Assembly: GCF_945859705.1 (NCBI RefSeq)
Contig: NC_079135.1
Location: 36,567,679-36,631,678 of the forward strand
DNA length: 64,000 nt
Origin: Episyrphus balteatus
Lineage: Eukaryota; Arthropoda; Insecta; Diptera; Syrphidae
Direction: 5' to 3'
In this document: positions 37,802-48,900 of the stretch, in pieces
How positions within the stretch are numbered: the first letter of the stretch is position 1
Layout of the letters: each line of letters opens with the position of its first letter
Translations under genes and position numbers: made by a program
The notes under the pieces: generated by a model
Databases searched by the model: none
What the model saw: only the letters and a program-made list of their open reading frames with translations
Told to the model about the DNA's origin: nothing

Positions 37802-38640
37802 TTACAAAGTAGTTTTGGAAGCATCAGGATACAATTTTCGGCCCTCACTGACTACTTGAAGTACATATTGTTTTTGTTCCTCATCTTTAGTTAAAAGGTT
37901 ATTAAAATCGGTTATTAATTTGACTCCTCTTTCTGTCATGTCATTTACGACTTTAAGTTATTGCACTTTTTTAAAGCCTTCTTTAAAATGCGGGTTTTCG
38001 GGCCAAAGATTTGGAGGTTCTTTGAAAAAACTTGTGTCTATTTTCAATCGGCTGAAAAAGTTCAATGTTTTTTTGTTCACAATATTTTTTAACCCTGCTG
38101 CGACAAATTGTTCATCTTCATGTGTCTGTAGCTTTGGATTTACTATTCTGTTGGTTTACGTTTCACTGGTTTTCAAAATTATGTTGGCCGTTTCTAATTT
38201 TTCGCCATCTCGTAAAGTTAGGTCAAAGAACGCCAGACCTGCCAGCTCTGAACTCAAATACCATAAATGGTTTGAGAATTTAGCAAGAGCCTTCTCTGAA
38301 ATATCTTTGTCTATCTTGCGGTATTCAATGCAATTATGCAAAAGATCAAGATCTTGTTTAGGAGCCAGATAAGCTCTTGGGGCATTAAACCAAGCAAAAG
38401 TTTTTTCTTGTTGAATGTAAGTTTGATTTTGAAACTACAAAGTCAATTAGATTTTGCCCTAGTGCTTCTATTGTAGCTATAATTATGCGAGAAGCATTTC
38501 TATCAGATGCCTTACATCGATCCAATAACATAGAAAGTTGCATTGTTAATAGCTCTTTCACCCCACGACTATACCTCATACTTTTGCTACCCGAGGGCCC
38601 AGAGATAGAGAAACATCCATTCTATCCCAATCCGCAGAAT
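37802..38640 (-). pseudogene. Decayed mobile-element ORF of uncharacterised type
   Basis: Reading down the minus strand: a segment with MLLDRCKASDRNASRIIIAT (frame open to 38385); a one-base shift in an A-run near 38400; then FNAPRAYLAPKQDLDLLHNC and NHLWYLSSELAGLAFFDLTL; an in-frame stop (38156-38158); FSRLKIDTSFFKEPPNLWPE; a second in-frame stop after KKVQ; and LKVVNDMTERGVKLITDFNN to DASKTTL and a stop at 37804-37802. Text such as 'DRCK.SDR', 'HLWYLSEEL' and 'VVND.AERGV' resembles an unnamed protein I recall from arthropod mobile elements. That match is from memory and no domain name is claimed. The N-terminus is absent. Confidence 0.6.
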
Positions 38641-39196
38641 AAAAAAAAAATTTAATTTTAAATCGAGTTTGCATTCAGCTCTTTTTGAGGTAAGTACTGA
38701 AAATTTAAATTGATGACAATATTTTTCGTTTTTAGTAAAACTAAACAAATTTAGCATTTGAATTATGTGTAACAACACTACCTTTAATTTAATGTATAAA
38801 AAGTGAAAATAACCCGATTTGTTTGGGAGCTAGAGCTAATTTTCTTCGAAAAACAGTGAAAAAACAGAGATTTTTGATACTTTGAGCGAGTGTCGGCACC
38901 ATTTAGAGTTATCCAATCGAGCTGAAATTTTGGCTATCTAAAAATCTGCAAAGGCGGAACATTTTATGGGGTTCCCCCGAAAAAAATTCGACAAAAATTT
39001 TTTTCTATGGGAGTTGCGGTCACTCTTATGTAAACACACACTTTTTTTTCCAAATCTAAGCTTCCTGCTATATGTATTTTTATAAGTTTTTCATTCCGGG
39101 AACCCATTACTAAATAAAGGAAGGACCACACTGGTATACGCGGAAGTGTTGAGTTTTGTATGAAAAAAATTCCAAAGCGGAAGATCACCTTCCAGG

Positions 39197-41424
39197 GCCC
39201 TATTTCACCAACTTACAAATTTGTAATTACAAGTAATTTTCACAATATTTGTGAAAAAATCGATTAATTTTGTTTCACCAGTTTCTTGTGATCACAAAAT
39301 TGTACTTGTAATCTACAATTTTAAATTTGTGAAAAAATGCATTTTCTGTTTCACCAAAACTTGTATTTTACAAGTAACAAATTTGTAAGCTTTCAAGTTT
39401 CTTGTGGGTTTCTGTTTCACCAAAAAAAAAAAGTTACAAGTTTCTATTTATTTGTGAAAATTTTCTACAAGAGTCAAGACGTATGTCATTTTTGTTACAA
39501 GTTTGTAAAAACCATATTTAGAGTGATTAAAGTGCTTAAAATGGCCTTACTGCGAAGGCCATTATAATTAATTTTAGAAAAGCTATGTTATTATTATTCA
39601 GGGTTGTAAAAATGCATTTGAAATTTAAAAAAAATCATATATTGCAAGTAAAAAAATTTCATAATGAAAAAAAATTGCATTAAAAAAATTTTTATTGCAA
39701 CGGAAAAATATTTGCATTAAAAAAAATATTTATTGCAAATAAAAAAATTTGCTTTAAAAAAAATGTTATTGCAACTGAAAAATATTTGCATTGAAAATAA
39801 TATTTTTATTGCAAATAAATATATCGCACCCTCACTGCAAAAGAGCGATAAGTCAAAAAATGACATTTTTGAGATAATGATGAGGAAATATTGCTTTTTA
39901 AATTATCTTTCTTTTGAAGGGCTTGTTGTTAACGTAAACAAAAAATTCGAAAGATTATGACTGTTTTTATCCAATTCCTACTATATTAAAAGTCAAATTC
40001 TTTCCTAATTTAAACAATTTTAAAAAATAAATTTATTAAAACTACAAAATAAACATAATGGTTCTTGTAATAGAGCTTTGACATTGTGGAAATTGCTGTC
40101 CCATGGAAAGTTATAGGCGAAAGTTTAGAGTCGGTATGTATTTTCAGAAGCGTTTTCTCGAAATGAACTTTTTTGAGTTTTCGCTCTTTTGCACTGAGGG
40201 TGCGATATTTTGCGTTACAAAAAAATTGTATTACAAATAAAACATTTTCTGCATTAAAAAAAATAAATGCAAAATGTGTGTATCAAATATTTTTTTTAAT
40301 ATTCGTCGAAATAACTAATAACTAATGTAGGTATGGTCAGATACCCATTGTAAGAAATTCGACGAATTTAAGAAAAAATATTTAATGCACTCACATTTTG
40401 CCTTGATTTTTTTTTCTATTGAGAAATGTTTTTATTTCCGATAAAATTAGTTTTTAGTATATTTTAATTTGCAATAAATTTTTTATTTTCAATCCAAATA
40501 TTTTTCAGTTGCAATTATATTTTTTTTAATGCAAAATTTTTTTTTTGCAATAAATATTTTTTTTTAAGGCAAATATTTTTCAGATGCAGTATTTTTTTAA
40601 ATGCAATTTATTTCAGTTGCAAATATTTTTTTTTGTTTATTTGTAATGGAAAACAAATGCTTTAAAAATTGGTTTAGCATTTGTGTTTCAAATCGAATAA
40701 AAACATCACAATCTGTTTAAAAAATGTTCCTGATAACCTGCCTCTTAAGTATGAAAAATTCGTTCTCTTTTTATCAAATATGAGAAAAATCATATTTGTA
40801 GTTCTTCATAATTCCTTAAATTATTTTATTAATTTTCCTCACTATTTACAATATTATTATTTTACCTTTTGTTTTATTTATATAAATCAATGGATGTCAT
40901 TATAAAATAATCCAGCAATACAAAAACCTTAATACATATACATATATTTACAATTTTGTTTGGCATTTAAAAAATTTTCTTATTTGATTAAACTACTAAG
41001 ATGTGACAGTATTAGTTATTTGACAATTTTCCGTTTAAAATAGTGTTGCCAAATAAGAGCTCAAGTTTTAAAAATGGCAATTCTATTTTTTCATATTCAT
41101 TTTCAACTTAGTTTTCATTTGAAACCAATTTTAACCTATGTCGTTATGAGTTAAGTAACTCAACGGTCACCGCTAAGACTAAAACGAGCTTTACAAGTTT
41201 GTGAGATAAACTTGTTGTTTACAAGAAAAAAATATATTTGGTGAAACGGTAATTCTACAAACTTGTGGTTTTCAAAAGTTAGTTGTAATTTTTTTTTTCG
41301 ATAATCACAAATTTGTGAATTACATATTTGTACTTTGTGAAACAGAATTTAATTGTACAAATTTGTACTTGTGATCTACAAGTTACAAATTTGTGCTTGT
41401 AACTTGTAGTTGGTGAAATAGGGC
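39197..41424. mobile_element. 2.2-kb inverted-repeat element with 5-bp target duplication
   Basis: Ends GCCCTATTTCACCAACT and its complement are flanked by an exact CCAGG (39192-39196 and 41425-41429). Both end regions are full of scrambled AAATTTGTAA / TTACAAG / TTTCACCA words over about 300 bp. Inside are arrays of ATTGCA/TTTGCA plus A/T runs (39600-39820 and 40420-40640) and a nested inverted pair (39821-40212). No transposase is encoded. Confidence 0.8.
39821..40212. mobile_element. Nested inverted-repeat element
   Basis: The segment CGCACCCTCACTGCAAAAGA at about 39826 is matched inverted by TCTTTTGCACTGAGGGTGCG ending near 40209, within mirror-image ATTGCA-rich arrays. ATAT flanks both sides, a possible 4-bp duplication in low-complexity DNA. 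A 75-codon frame inside is not convincing. Confidence 0.5.
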
Positions 41425-41495
41425 CCAGGTGTGCAATTTTCATACAATTAACCGTACCGCTAGCGTATACCTTTCCAGTGAGATCATTCCTTTAA

Positions 41496-42417
41496 GCTTG
41501 GAAATATTCACTTTTTAGGCCAATGTAATTAAGGCCTTAAACTCCCTTTTTTAAGTATTTTCAAAAGTTTCCTCGCTCTAGAATTTTGATATTTTTTGTC
41601 AAAAAAAGATGATCTATCGATTGAAAAAAAAAAACTAAAAAAAAAACTATAAAAAAACAACTTTCTATCATGACAGTAACTACGGTAACCAAAGTTGTTG
41701 AACAATGGTGAATGGTTCGGATGATGTCGAGTAGTTTGGTAATTTGGACCTCTATTCGTTATCGGAAAAAGTATAAGAATATTATTGTAATTGAAAGTTA
41801 GTTCCATAACCAAGAAAGGCAAACACATACTCACAAGCTGTGGATTTACCGCAATACAGTGGTTTTTAATGTTTTGATGCTATTAAAAAGGGTTTACTGT
41901 AGAAGATTGTGAATTTTCTCATTTGTTGTTTCCTTGTATAAAAAATTTATTGTGAAAGATATTTCTGAAAACAAAAAGGTTGCTCTTAAATCTCCTATGG
42001 AAATTAAAATTTTTCCATTTTGAAAATGTGAAAACAAAGACAATTTTTGATATTGATTTATAATTTTATTTTTCTTAACACAGTATGTATATGTATGTTG
42101 CATGTAAATATAAAAATGTAAATACTTTCTTGTTTTTTCTTATTTTGTTTTAATTAATGGACGTTAGCTATTAACAAAACGAGGTATGTTTGTATTATAT
42201 AATTTCCAACATAAACAAAACACATTTATATGAATCCTTACGTACAAAAACATTATATAAAAAAAAAAATCGATGAGAATCACATAAATCAACAAAAAAA
42301 GCTTATATACTTTCGTTACACATATACACCTTAAAAAACTATTACATCAATTAATGAAATATATAAAATTAAACTATGAAAATTTATATATAATAAAACT
42401 CATATAACTAAAATTAG
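41496..42417. other. Downstream flank of the GH1 gene, no gene seen
   Basis: AT-rich DNA between the last transposable element and the GH1 3' end. Minus-strand frames at 41529-41834 and 41894-42103 show no domain or plausible splice partners. Confidence 0.5.
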
Positions 42418-42525
42418 TTTATTTTTTATTTTTTCCATTTAAGTAGATTAGGCCAGATTCAATCGGCTATTCGGTCTTCTGTTTATCTCCTCTTCGTCAA
42501 TTTCAGTTCTCGGAGGTAATTTATT
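42418..42525 (-). terminator. Candidate poly(A) signals of the GH1 gene
   Basis: AATAAA occurs on the minus strand at 42525-42520, 42430-42425 and 42423-42418, that is about 143 to 250 nt after the stop codon. The last two are nearly adjacent. Which one is used cannot be told from sequence. Confidence 0.45.
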
Positions 42526-42588
42526 GTTTGTAATATTAATTTGACTATTAAAAATTATGTTTTGAAACTTTTTCTTTTCAAAAAAAGT
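42448..42588 (-). other. Coding-like frame in GH1 3' region, possible alternative last exon
   Basis: A 46-codon open stretch with no ATG, ending in TAA at 42450-42448, lies 80 nt beyond the GH1 stop. Its end reads LPPRTEIDEEEINRRPNSRL, polar and acidic, unlike translations of nearby AT-rich DNA. A pyrimidine-rich tract followed by AAAAG gives a plausible splice acceptor near its start. A weak donor inside exon 8 (AAAG|GTATTT) could bypass the hydrophobic tail. It may equally be chance. Confidence 0.25.
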
Positions 42589-42667
42589 TCAAAAAATTAT
42601 GCATAAAACTTGATGTTTTTTGATTAATTTGTTTCCACTTAAGCTAATACTCGAACCATATACTACT

Positions 42668-42911
42668 TTATCTCCTCATAAGATTAACAAAAATCACACC
42701 AAACAGAATTGTCATTAGAGATGCAAAGTTAATACTCGCTCCTGAGGCGGTCCTCCTGGCATTCATTATCACTATGGGATCCACTTCTGGCCGATAATGC
42801 CAGTCAATAACATTTGTCTCACAGATTTTTGCAAATACCTTTGCGGAAACCTTTGGAGTTCTAATTTTATCTGGATGATTAAAGTCAACATGGTAAAGTC
42901 CGAATTTCTCA
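42668..42911 (-). CDS. GH1 exon 8: C-terminus with hydrophobic tail
   Basis: Encodes residues 466-545. EKFGLYHVDF is the canonical end of the GH1 barrel. After about 50 further residues comes a small-residue stretch TASGAS (519-524), then a hydrophobic run of about 17 residues ending in LMRR and TAA. This resembles either a GPI-attachment signal (omega site near S521/G522) or a single membrane helix with a basic stop. Choosing between them needs a predictor. The acceptor is TCATCTACAG. Confidence 0.93.
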
Positions 42912-45900
42912 CTGTAGATGAAAATAAAAAGATACAAAACATTGGATAAGTTTATTGATTTTCGTTTTGGGTTGGAAAGTATTCAATAGAACTTACGAAA
43001 AGCCAGCTTTCCATTCATAGCTGTCCATGAGACTCCATGCAATGTATCCCTTAACGTTGGCACCCTCTTCTATGGCATCCAAAACAGATGTTAGATAGGA
43101 ATTGTAATAATCCACACGGGCATAGTCCTCGAGGCCACCCTTATCGCTGACTCCATTCTCGGTCACTATCACCGGTGGATTGTTGTATTCACGTTTGATC
43201 CACATCAGCAGTTTGTACATTCCCATTGGAACAACCTGATGGGCAAACAAGGGGAAAAAATCATTATTAAATAGAAAAATTCTGTGGGGGGAGGTTGTAG
43301 TTGGTGGTGTTGTTATTGTCAGGAATCAGGAAGTTATTGAACTTGTCTCATTTCATTGTACCTATTATTATTTCATAAGAACTAAGGATAAGGGGTTTGC
43401 ACTACAAACACAAAGAGGAGCTGCATCTATAGAGAAGATGCTGTCTGGAAGATTAAATAAAGCCTCCCCCTTAAGTAGTTGTATCGTTTTTGAACACTAT
43501 ACATGAAGGTTGGGGGTGGAAGCTGGTGTGTGTGGTAAAATTAAATTAATTTCTGATGGAAAATTGGCTGGCTTTTGTGTGCTTGATCTTCTATACACAA
43601 AATGGGGAAGTGTTCGAGGGTAATGAAAGGGTTTCTTTTTTTTCCTGTTGTTGGTGGGTGTGTATTAATGGCCTTGCAAGATGCTGAATAAGCTCTTTTT
43701 AATGTTTTTATTTCACAAGAAAAATTGAGTCAAATTGGGGATGAAGTTAGGGGATGAATTGAACCAGGAATTGAAGTAGAATAGAAGGCTCTTTTACAGT
43801 TTAAGGGAACTAAAGGAACAATCGTTTTGTAAGATTGTGACATTAAGTGTGTTGATTATTTTTGTTATTAGATTTTAAGCTTTCACGTCAAATTACTTTA
43901 TTTACATCCATTTAAGGTTTTATGTTTACCTATGTACTTGTTATTTCAATTTTTTGGTTTTTGTTATTTTTAATTGTTTTTTAGTGTTATTTGTCTGTAT
44001 TGGGGTAAAAGGTGTTTTGGGGATGGTTTTTCGTAAGTAGCTGTCAACTTATATTCACCGAGTTCTATTAGATCCGGAAAAAATATAGTTGATCCCCAAC
44101 TAACAGTATAGCTTCATTAATTAAAGCTTTTCTTAGAACAAATATTCTTATTAAAGTCATAACTTCGTTAACAGCTAGAATAAAGGTGTTTAAAAGTGTT
44201 TCAAGAAGTCTTACTGAACTTTGGTTAATATCTTCATAGAAGTTAAATAAAAATCTTATTTGTTTGTTCATTTTAATACAACTTAGGTAAGACTTGTATA
44301 AACCACGTGTTAAAAATCTTATAGGGAATTATTTTAGAAGCTTTAAGGAAGTTAAGATGTGGCTTCTGTAAAGCCTTAAGGAACTAGGAATTTTGTCGCC
44401 TGACTTGAAAGACAGTGAAGATTTTATTTTAGCTCTGCACAGAGAAAAATAGACCACATAAAATAGAACAAAAACAATAAGATTTCTCTATGGTTTTCAT
44501 CCAAGAAGGAAACCTTATTAAAACAATCGGGTTTTCCTTATTGTTTTAAAATCTCCAAAAAAATAAAAAAAACGATGACCAGGCTGGGAATCGAACTGGG
44601 GACTTCAAATCATTAGTCGCCCACCTTACCACCTGAACCAACCTGCCATGAAAACATTGATCGCGATTTTTGTTCTAATGCTAAGTTGCAAAAAAAAATC
44701 AACTTTTCAGTCAAATTTTAATAAGATTTTCTCTATAAAAATAATAAGAAATCTCCTTAAAAAAACCTTATTAATAGTTGATTTTAATAAGTTTTCCTTA
44801 TGAAATGTATGGACGGTAAAACAATATGGCAATCTGTTAGTTTTCAGCGGGTCATATTTTTCTCTGTGTGTTCACAGGGCTACAAAATTGGGCTTGATGT
44901 GACTTTTCAACCGATGCTTGAAGAATAGAAGATGTTTTACTTTTTGAAGTGAGACAGTAAAGGAAAGTCAACACTGGAACCAGTCGATAGTGCAGTGATG
45001 GATGTTAGTACCTTTAACAACGGGAAAGTATTTCTTACCAACATATTTAAAAGCTTAATAAGTTATTCAATGACTCAAAGATGTCATACTTGCAGAAAGT
45101 GACTTGCTTAGTTCCTTGTGACAACTAACAGTGTGACTAAGCTGACAGCTGCCAATCAACAGTCTATTGTGATCCAAGTTTTAAGCTCGGATCACGTTAT
45201 GCTGGGACCAATCGCTAATTTAATCACTCTGTCTGTTTTTAACTTTGCCAGACAGCACCAGAGGCCATTTTTAGTCAAAGTTAACTGACAGCAGCTGCTA
45301 CAGTAATTCAAGACTATTAACAAGCACCCATATTTAAATAAGAGAAAAATTGACAATTGAATGCAATTGATTTAATCGGAATGAAGACGATACTCAGTAA
45401 CTTAATTGATTTAATGGAGTCACGAAATATTTACCTAACTGTCACTTATGTAAAAAGCTGCAGTTATATTTCCGAATCAAATAGTTGTTGTAAATTTCAT
45501 TGCTCATCGTGACGAACGGGCTGAAAGCCACTCTTCCCTCATTTATGACATTTCTTCAAGTTAGCTTTCGACTATGCAAATTTTGGATTGACTTTAGCAA
45601 AAAAAAAACATCTAACGGCAACTTAAATGCAAAAATATCTTAATAGAAATGTTTTATCTTTGAAACGTAAGCTTTTTAATGTTTTGATTAACAAAAATTA
45701 AATATAGAAAAGTCTCCAAACTATGACGTAGGTTATCATTTTGTATCCATCATAAACAATTAAACCTCGTTCCAATTTCAAAAATAAAACCCCACTCTTT
45801 ATTCAAATCTTATTAGTTTTATTCTCGTTTTGATTATAAAAATTAAAAATTCAGCGATAAGAATCGTAGAAAATTTTGCCTCTGTTGTCAATTCCCCTAT

Positions 45901-48900
45901 TCCTCACACAAAAAAAAAAAATCAAACCGTTTATAAGACAAAAAAATAAATTATAATTAAACCTGATTGTCTGGTTGACTCAACACAATTAGCACCCAAT
46001 AAACCTGTTAACAATATGTCATATCTTAATATGCATGATAATAATAATAAAACAAGTAAGTCAGTTAAAAATATACTTAAAGGAAAAAAATGAAACCAAA
46101 GAAATTGTCGATCTTTAAGTATCAAATTTATGACAGTTTATGTCAAACATAACTTGAAAACTCCATCAACAATTACAGCAATAAGATATTTTATTAACTT
46201 AATACTGCTAATTGAGAATTTTATATGTCATAAGCTCAATGGTTATGTCAATTATTGCGTTCATAAAATTTAAAGACATCTTAAGAACTTTGCCGAGTTA
46301 GAAAACTTCATTTATGTATGTTGATATCGATTACATGAAAATTTATGTTAAGATATGTCAACTAGATTACTATTATTTAATCGATCGACTATTTTCAATC
46401 TATCGACAATATTTGCATCTTAATTTGATATAATTATAGGAAACTTTATTAAGTGATTAAAATATACACATCGAAACAGTTGATTATACAAAGTAATAAT
46501 TATGACCTTTGGGTATATAATTATTTTAATAATAATACACAAAAAACAATTAAAAAGGTTCTCATTAAGGTTTTCCCTACCAACTTTTTATAATTTAAAC
46601 AAAAATAGTTATAAAAATTAGTTTGATAGAGGACAAACAGCATTGTAGTCATTTTATAGGAGGTCTGTTTGATTCAAAAGATCACATACAATCAGTTTAT
46701 TAGGTATGTTTTGTTGAGTTTAATATTGATGGAGATTGACAGTTAGTTGCATTTCTTTCAATCAGAATAATGATAAACTTCGTTCATTTTTTAGATATGT
46801 CAAAAACTTCATTTCTTAATCAAAAAAAAATGTCGCGTTAGATTGCGACAAAAATATGATTCATGCTTTTCAATTTACTTAATTTGTTACAAAAATAAAA
46901 TTTTCGGAAGGTTTAAAATAGAACCGACTACTTTTTGCAATTAAACTCAAGTACAGATTGTTTAGATATTCAATAAAGCAAACAAACAGATCGTAGACCG
47001 TTAGTAGTCTTTTCCATTGGAGGTGGTAGTCTACTAATAGTAGATGTTTTGGTTAATCTAGTACTATCTTATCTACTCATGCTCTTTTTCCCGACTAGAT
47101 ACGATTTGTATTGAATTCGTTAAAAGTGCGTTCCATTGAAAATCGCTAGTAAACTACTAGTAGTACTTTGCCACCTCCCAAAGGAGCAGGGCTAGTATAA
47201 CTTGCACCTGTCAAATAAAATCGCAATATGGTAGCCGTGTTCCTTTAAAGTTAGTAGACTAGATTAGTAGATCTAGTACTACAATCAAAACTTGTTATTT
47301 TACTCGAGTTGATAGGAATGTGTAGTTGTTGTACTAGATTTCTACTCACGAGTAGTCTACAATCTTCTAAGGAACTAGGCTAGTGATGTGAACTTTAGAC
47401 ACATAAAAGTAAATATTCAATTAGAATTGAAATGTTCTAAAATTAATTTTCTATACCTAACTTATCAGCATCTAAGCATTTTTTCTCAACTAACATCGAT
47501 TAATCAATAAACAATTAATCGATACTCCATAACAATTTAAACGGAAATGCCGGTTTACATGAAAGCATTTTATTTTTGTTGATGTTGATTTATACATTTT
47601 TTGTTTTTATATTTAGTTGGGTTTTTCTTGAAGTAGTTTACAAAAAATTATGAGTGTATTTTTAAAAATAACTTTTACTCTCATGTTCGTTAAAAATAAC
47701 ATTGCAGGTGCATGACTTCCACGCTTCTCGATCGTGTAAATCTGTCAAGGTGGCGACGACGCCTTTGGGGTTAGTAACCTATAAAGGGGCACGTTTAGCT
47801 TATGAGGCGTTATAACGGCTTTTACAACAAAATATTGAAATTCAAAATTTAATAGCCTTGGAGGGAGCCAGTATGAGAAATGGACATTTAAATTATTTAA
47901 TACCGGGGGTTTTATTACCCAAAAAGGGGGCACGTTTTGAAAGAACAATACGAAATTAACGGTCTTGCAGGAAAGAATAGAAAGTTAAAATTCAGGAAGG
48001 TTAAAACTTGGTCGTGAGTTCTTAATTTTATCTGTCATTTAGGACAATAAAAAGACAAGACAAGGAATTTCACAACAAAATGAAATTTAAGAAAAACAAA
48101 CTTACCTTTAACCATGGTGAACCAGATCCTGGCCATTCTGGATCTTGTTCTTCAATAACACCCATATCATGATTATATGATGGTATGCGAAAATTTGCAG
48201 TATTATTGTGACCATTTGGAGTTACTAAATTTGTTGTATATGTATTGATGCCAAAGAAATCTGAAGTACCACGAATATAATGGATTTCTTCCAATGTAAA
48301 CGATGGCAAACGTGAACGTGTGAATCCTTGTTCCTTGCTCATTCCATTAATACGATCAATCATAATTTGTGGATAGTTGCCACGTTTTGAGAAAATTGGA
48401 TGTCCAAACCAACCAACCTGTAAATTGTAAATAGAATAAATGGTATAAAGTAATGTCGCATATTTTGAATTGGTATAATTTGAAACGGATTGAGTATTGA
48501 GTCATGCATTTTAGCTTTATGGTTTAATTATTTCGGCCAATCAATAATTTATTGGTATAATCGAAGACACTCAAATATTTAGCAAAGATGATTTGATGTT
48601 TTAATATTTAATAGATCAAATTACAGTTTTATACCAGTTTGTTTAACTGTCGATTTACATATAATGACCAATTTCAATTGGTCTTAAACTGTTTTCTTAT
48701 TTTAAAAACTTGTTTCGATCATTAGCTAAACGATTGTGTTCGTTCGACCAAATAATTATTATTGATTGGTATACAAAAATCTATTACTATTGAATTTGAA
48801 TTTCAATCAAGTTCAATTATTAAGGTTAAAATCATTGATCCGTGTTTTTATAGGACAACTTTTTTTTTCAAATACTTACATAGAACTGCATTGCTCGCTC

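Larger units (their letters stand above)
37042..39025 (-). mobile_element. Long-TIR DNA element with decayed coding remnant
   Basis: Ends GAGTGACCGCAACTCCCATA and its complement are flanked by TTA (37039-37041 and 39026-39028). The inverted ends are about 385 bp long (to about 37425 and from about 38640). Between them lie a nested hairpin (37470-37720) and a minus-strand coding remnant (37802-38640). The TTA flank resembles PIF/Harbinger, but the encoded protein does not look like that transposase to me, so the superfamily is left open. Confidence 0.85.
39117..41495. repeat. Outer inverted repeat split by the 39-kb element
   Basis: Left AAGGAAGGACCACACTGGTA...TATACGC...TTTTGTATGAAAA (39118-39172) is an imperfect inverted match to 41439-41493 (inward AAGGAATGATCTCACTGG...GTATACGC...TTGTATGAAAAT). 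The 2.2-kb element sits between the arms, so a small hairpin element was the target. It partly resembles the CACTGTGGCGTATGCG repeat. Confidence 0.45.
43236..48105 (-). other. GH1 intron 6 (4.9 kb)
   Basis: AT-rich intron containing the inverted-repeat element with a tRNA-like insert (44438-44868) and the CTAGTA-rich region (46995-47395). No coding sequence is recognised in the rest. Confidence 0.8.

Noticed and set aside
37920..38372. 150-codon plus-strand frame
   Set aside because: It is the antisense shadow of the decayed minus-strand mobile-element protein, which carries the recognisable text.
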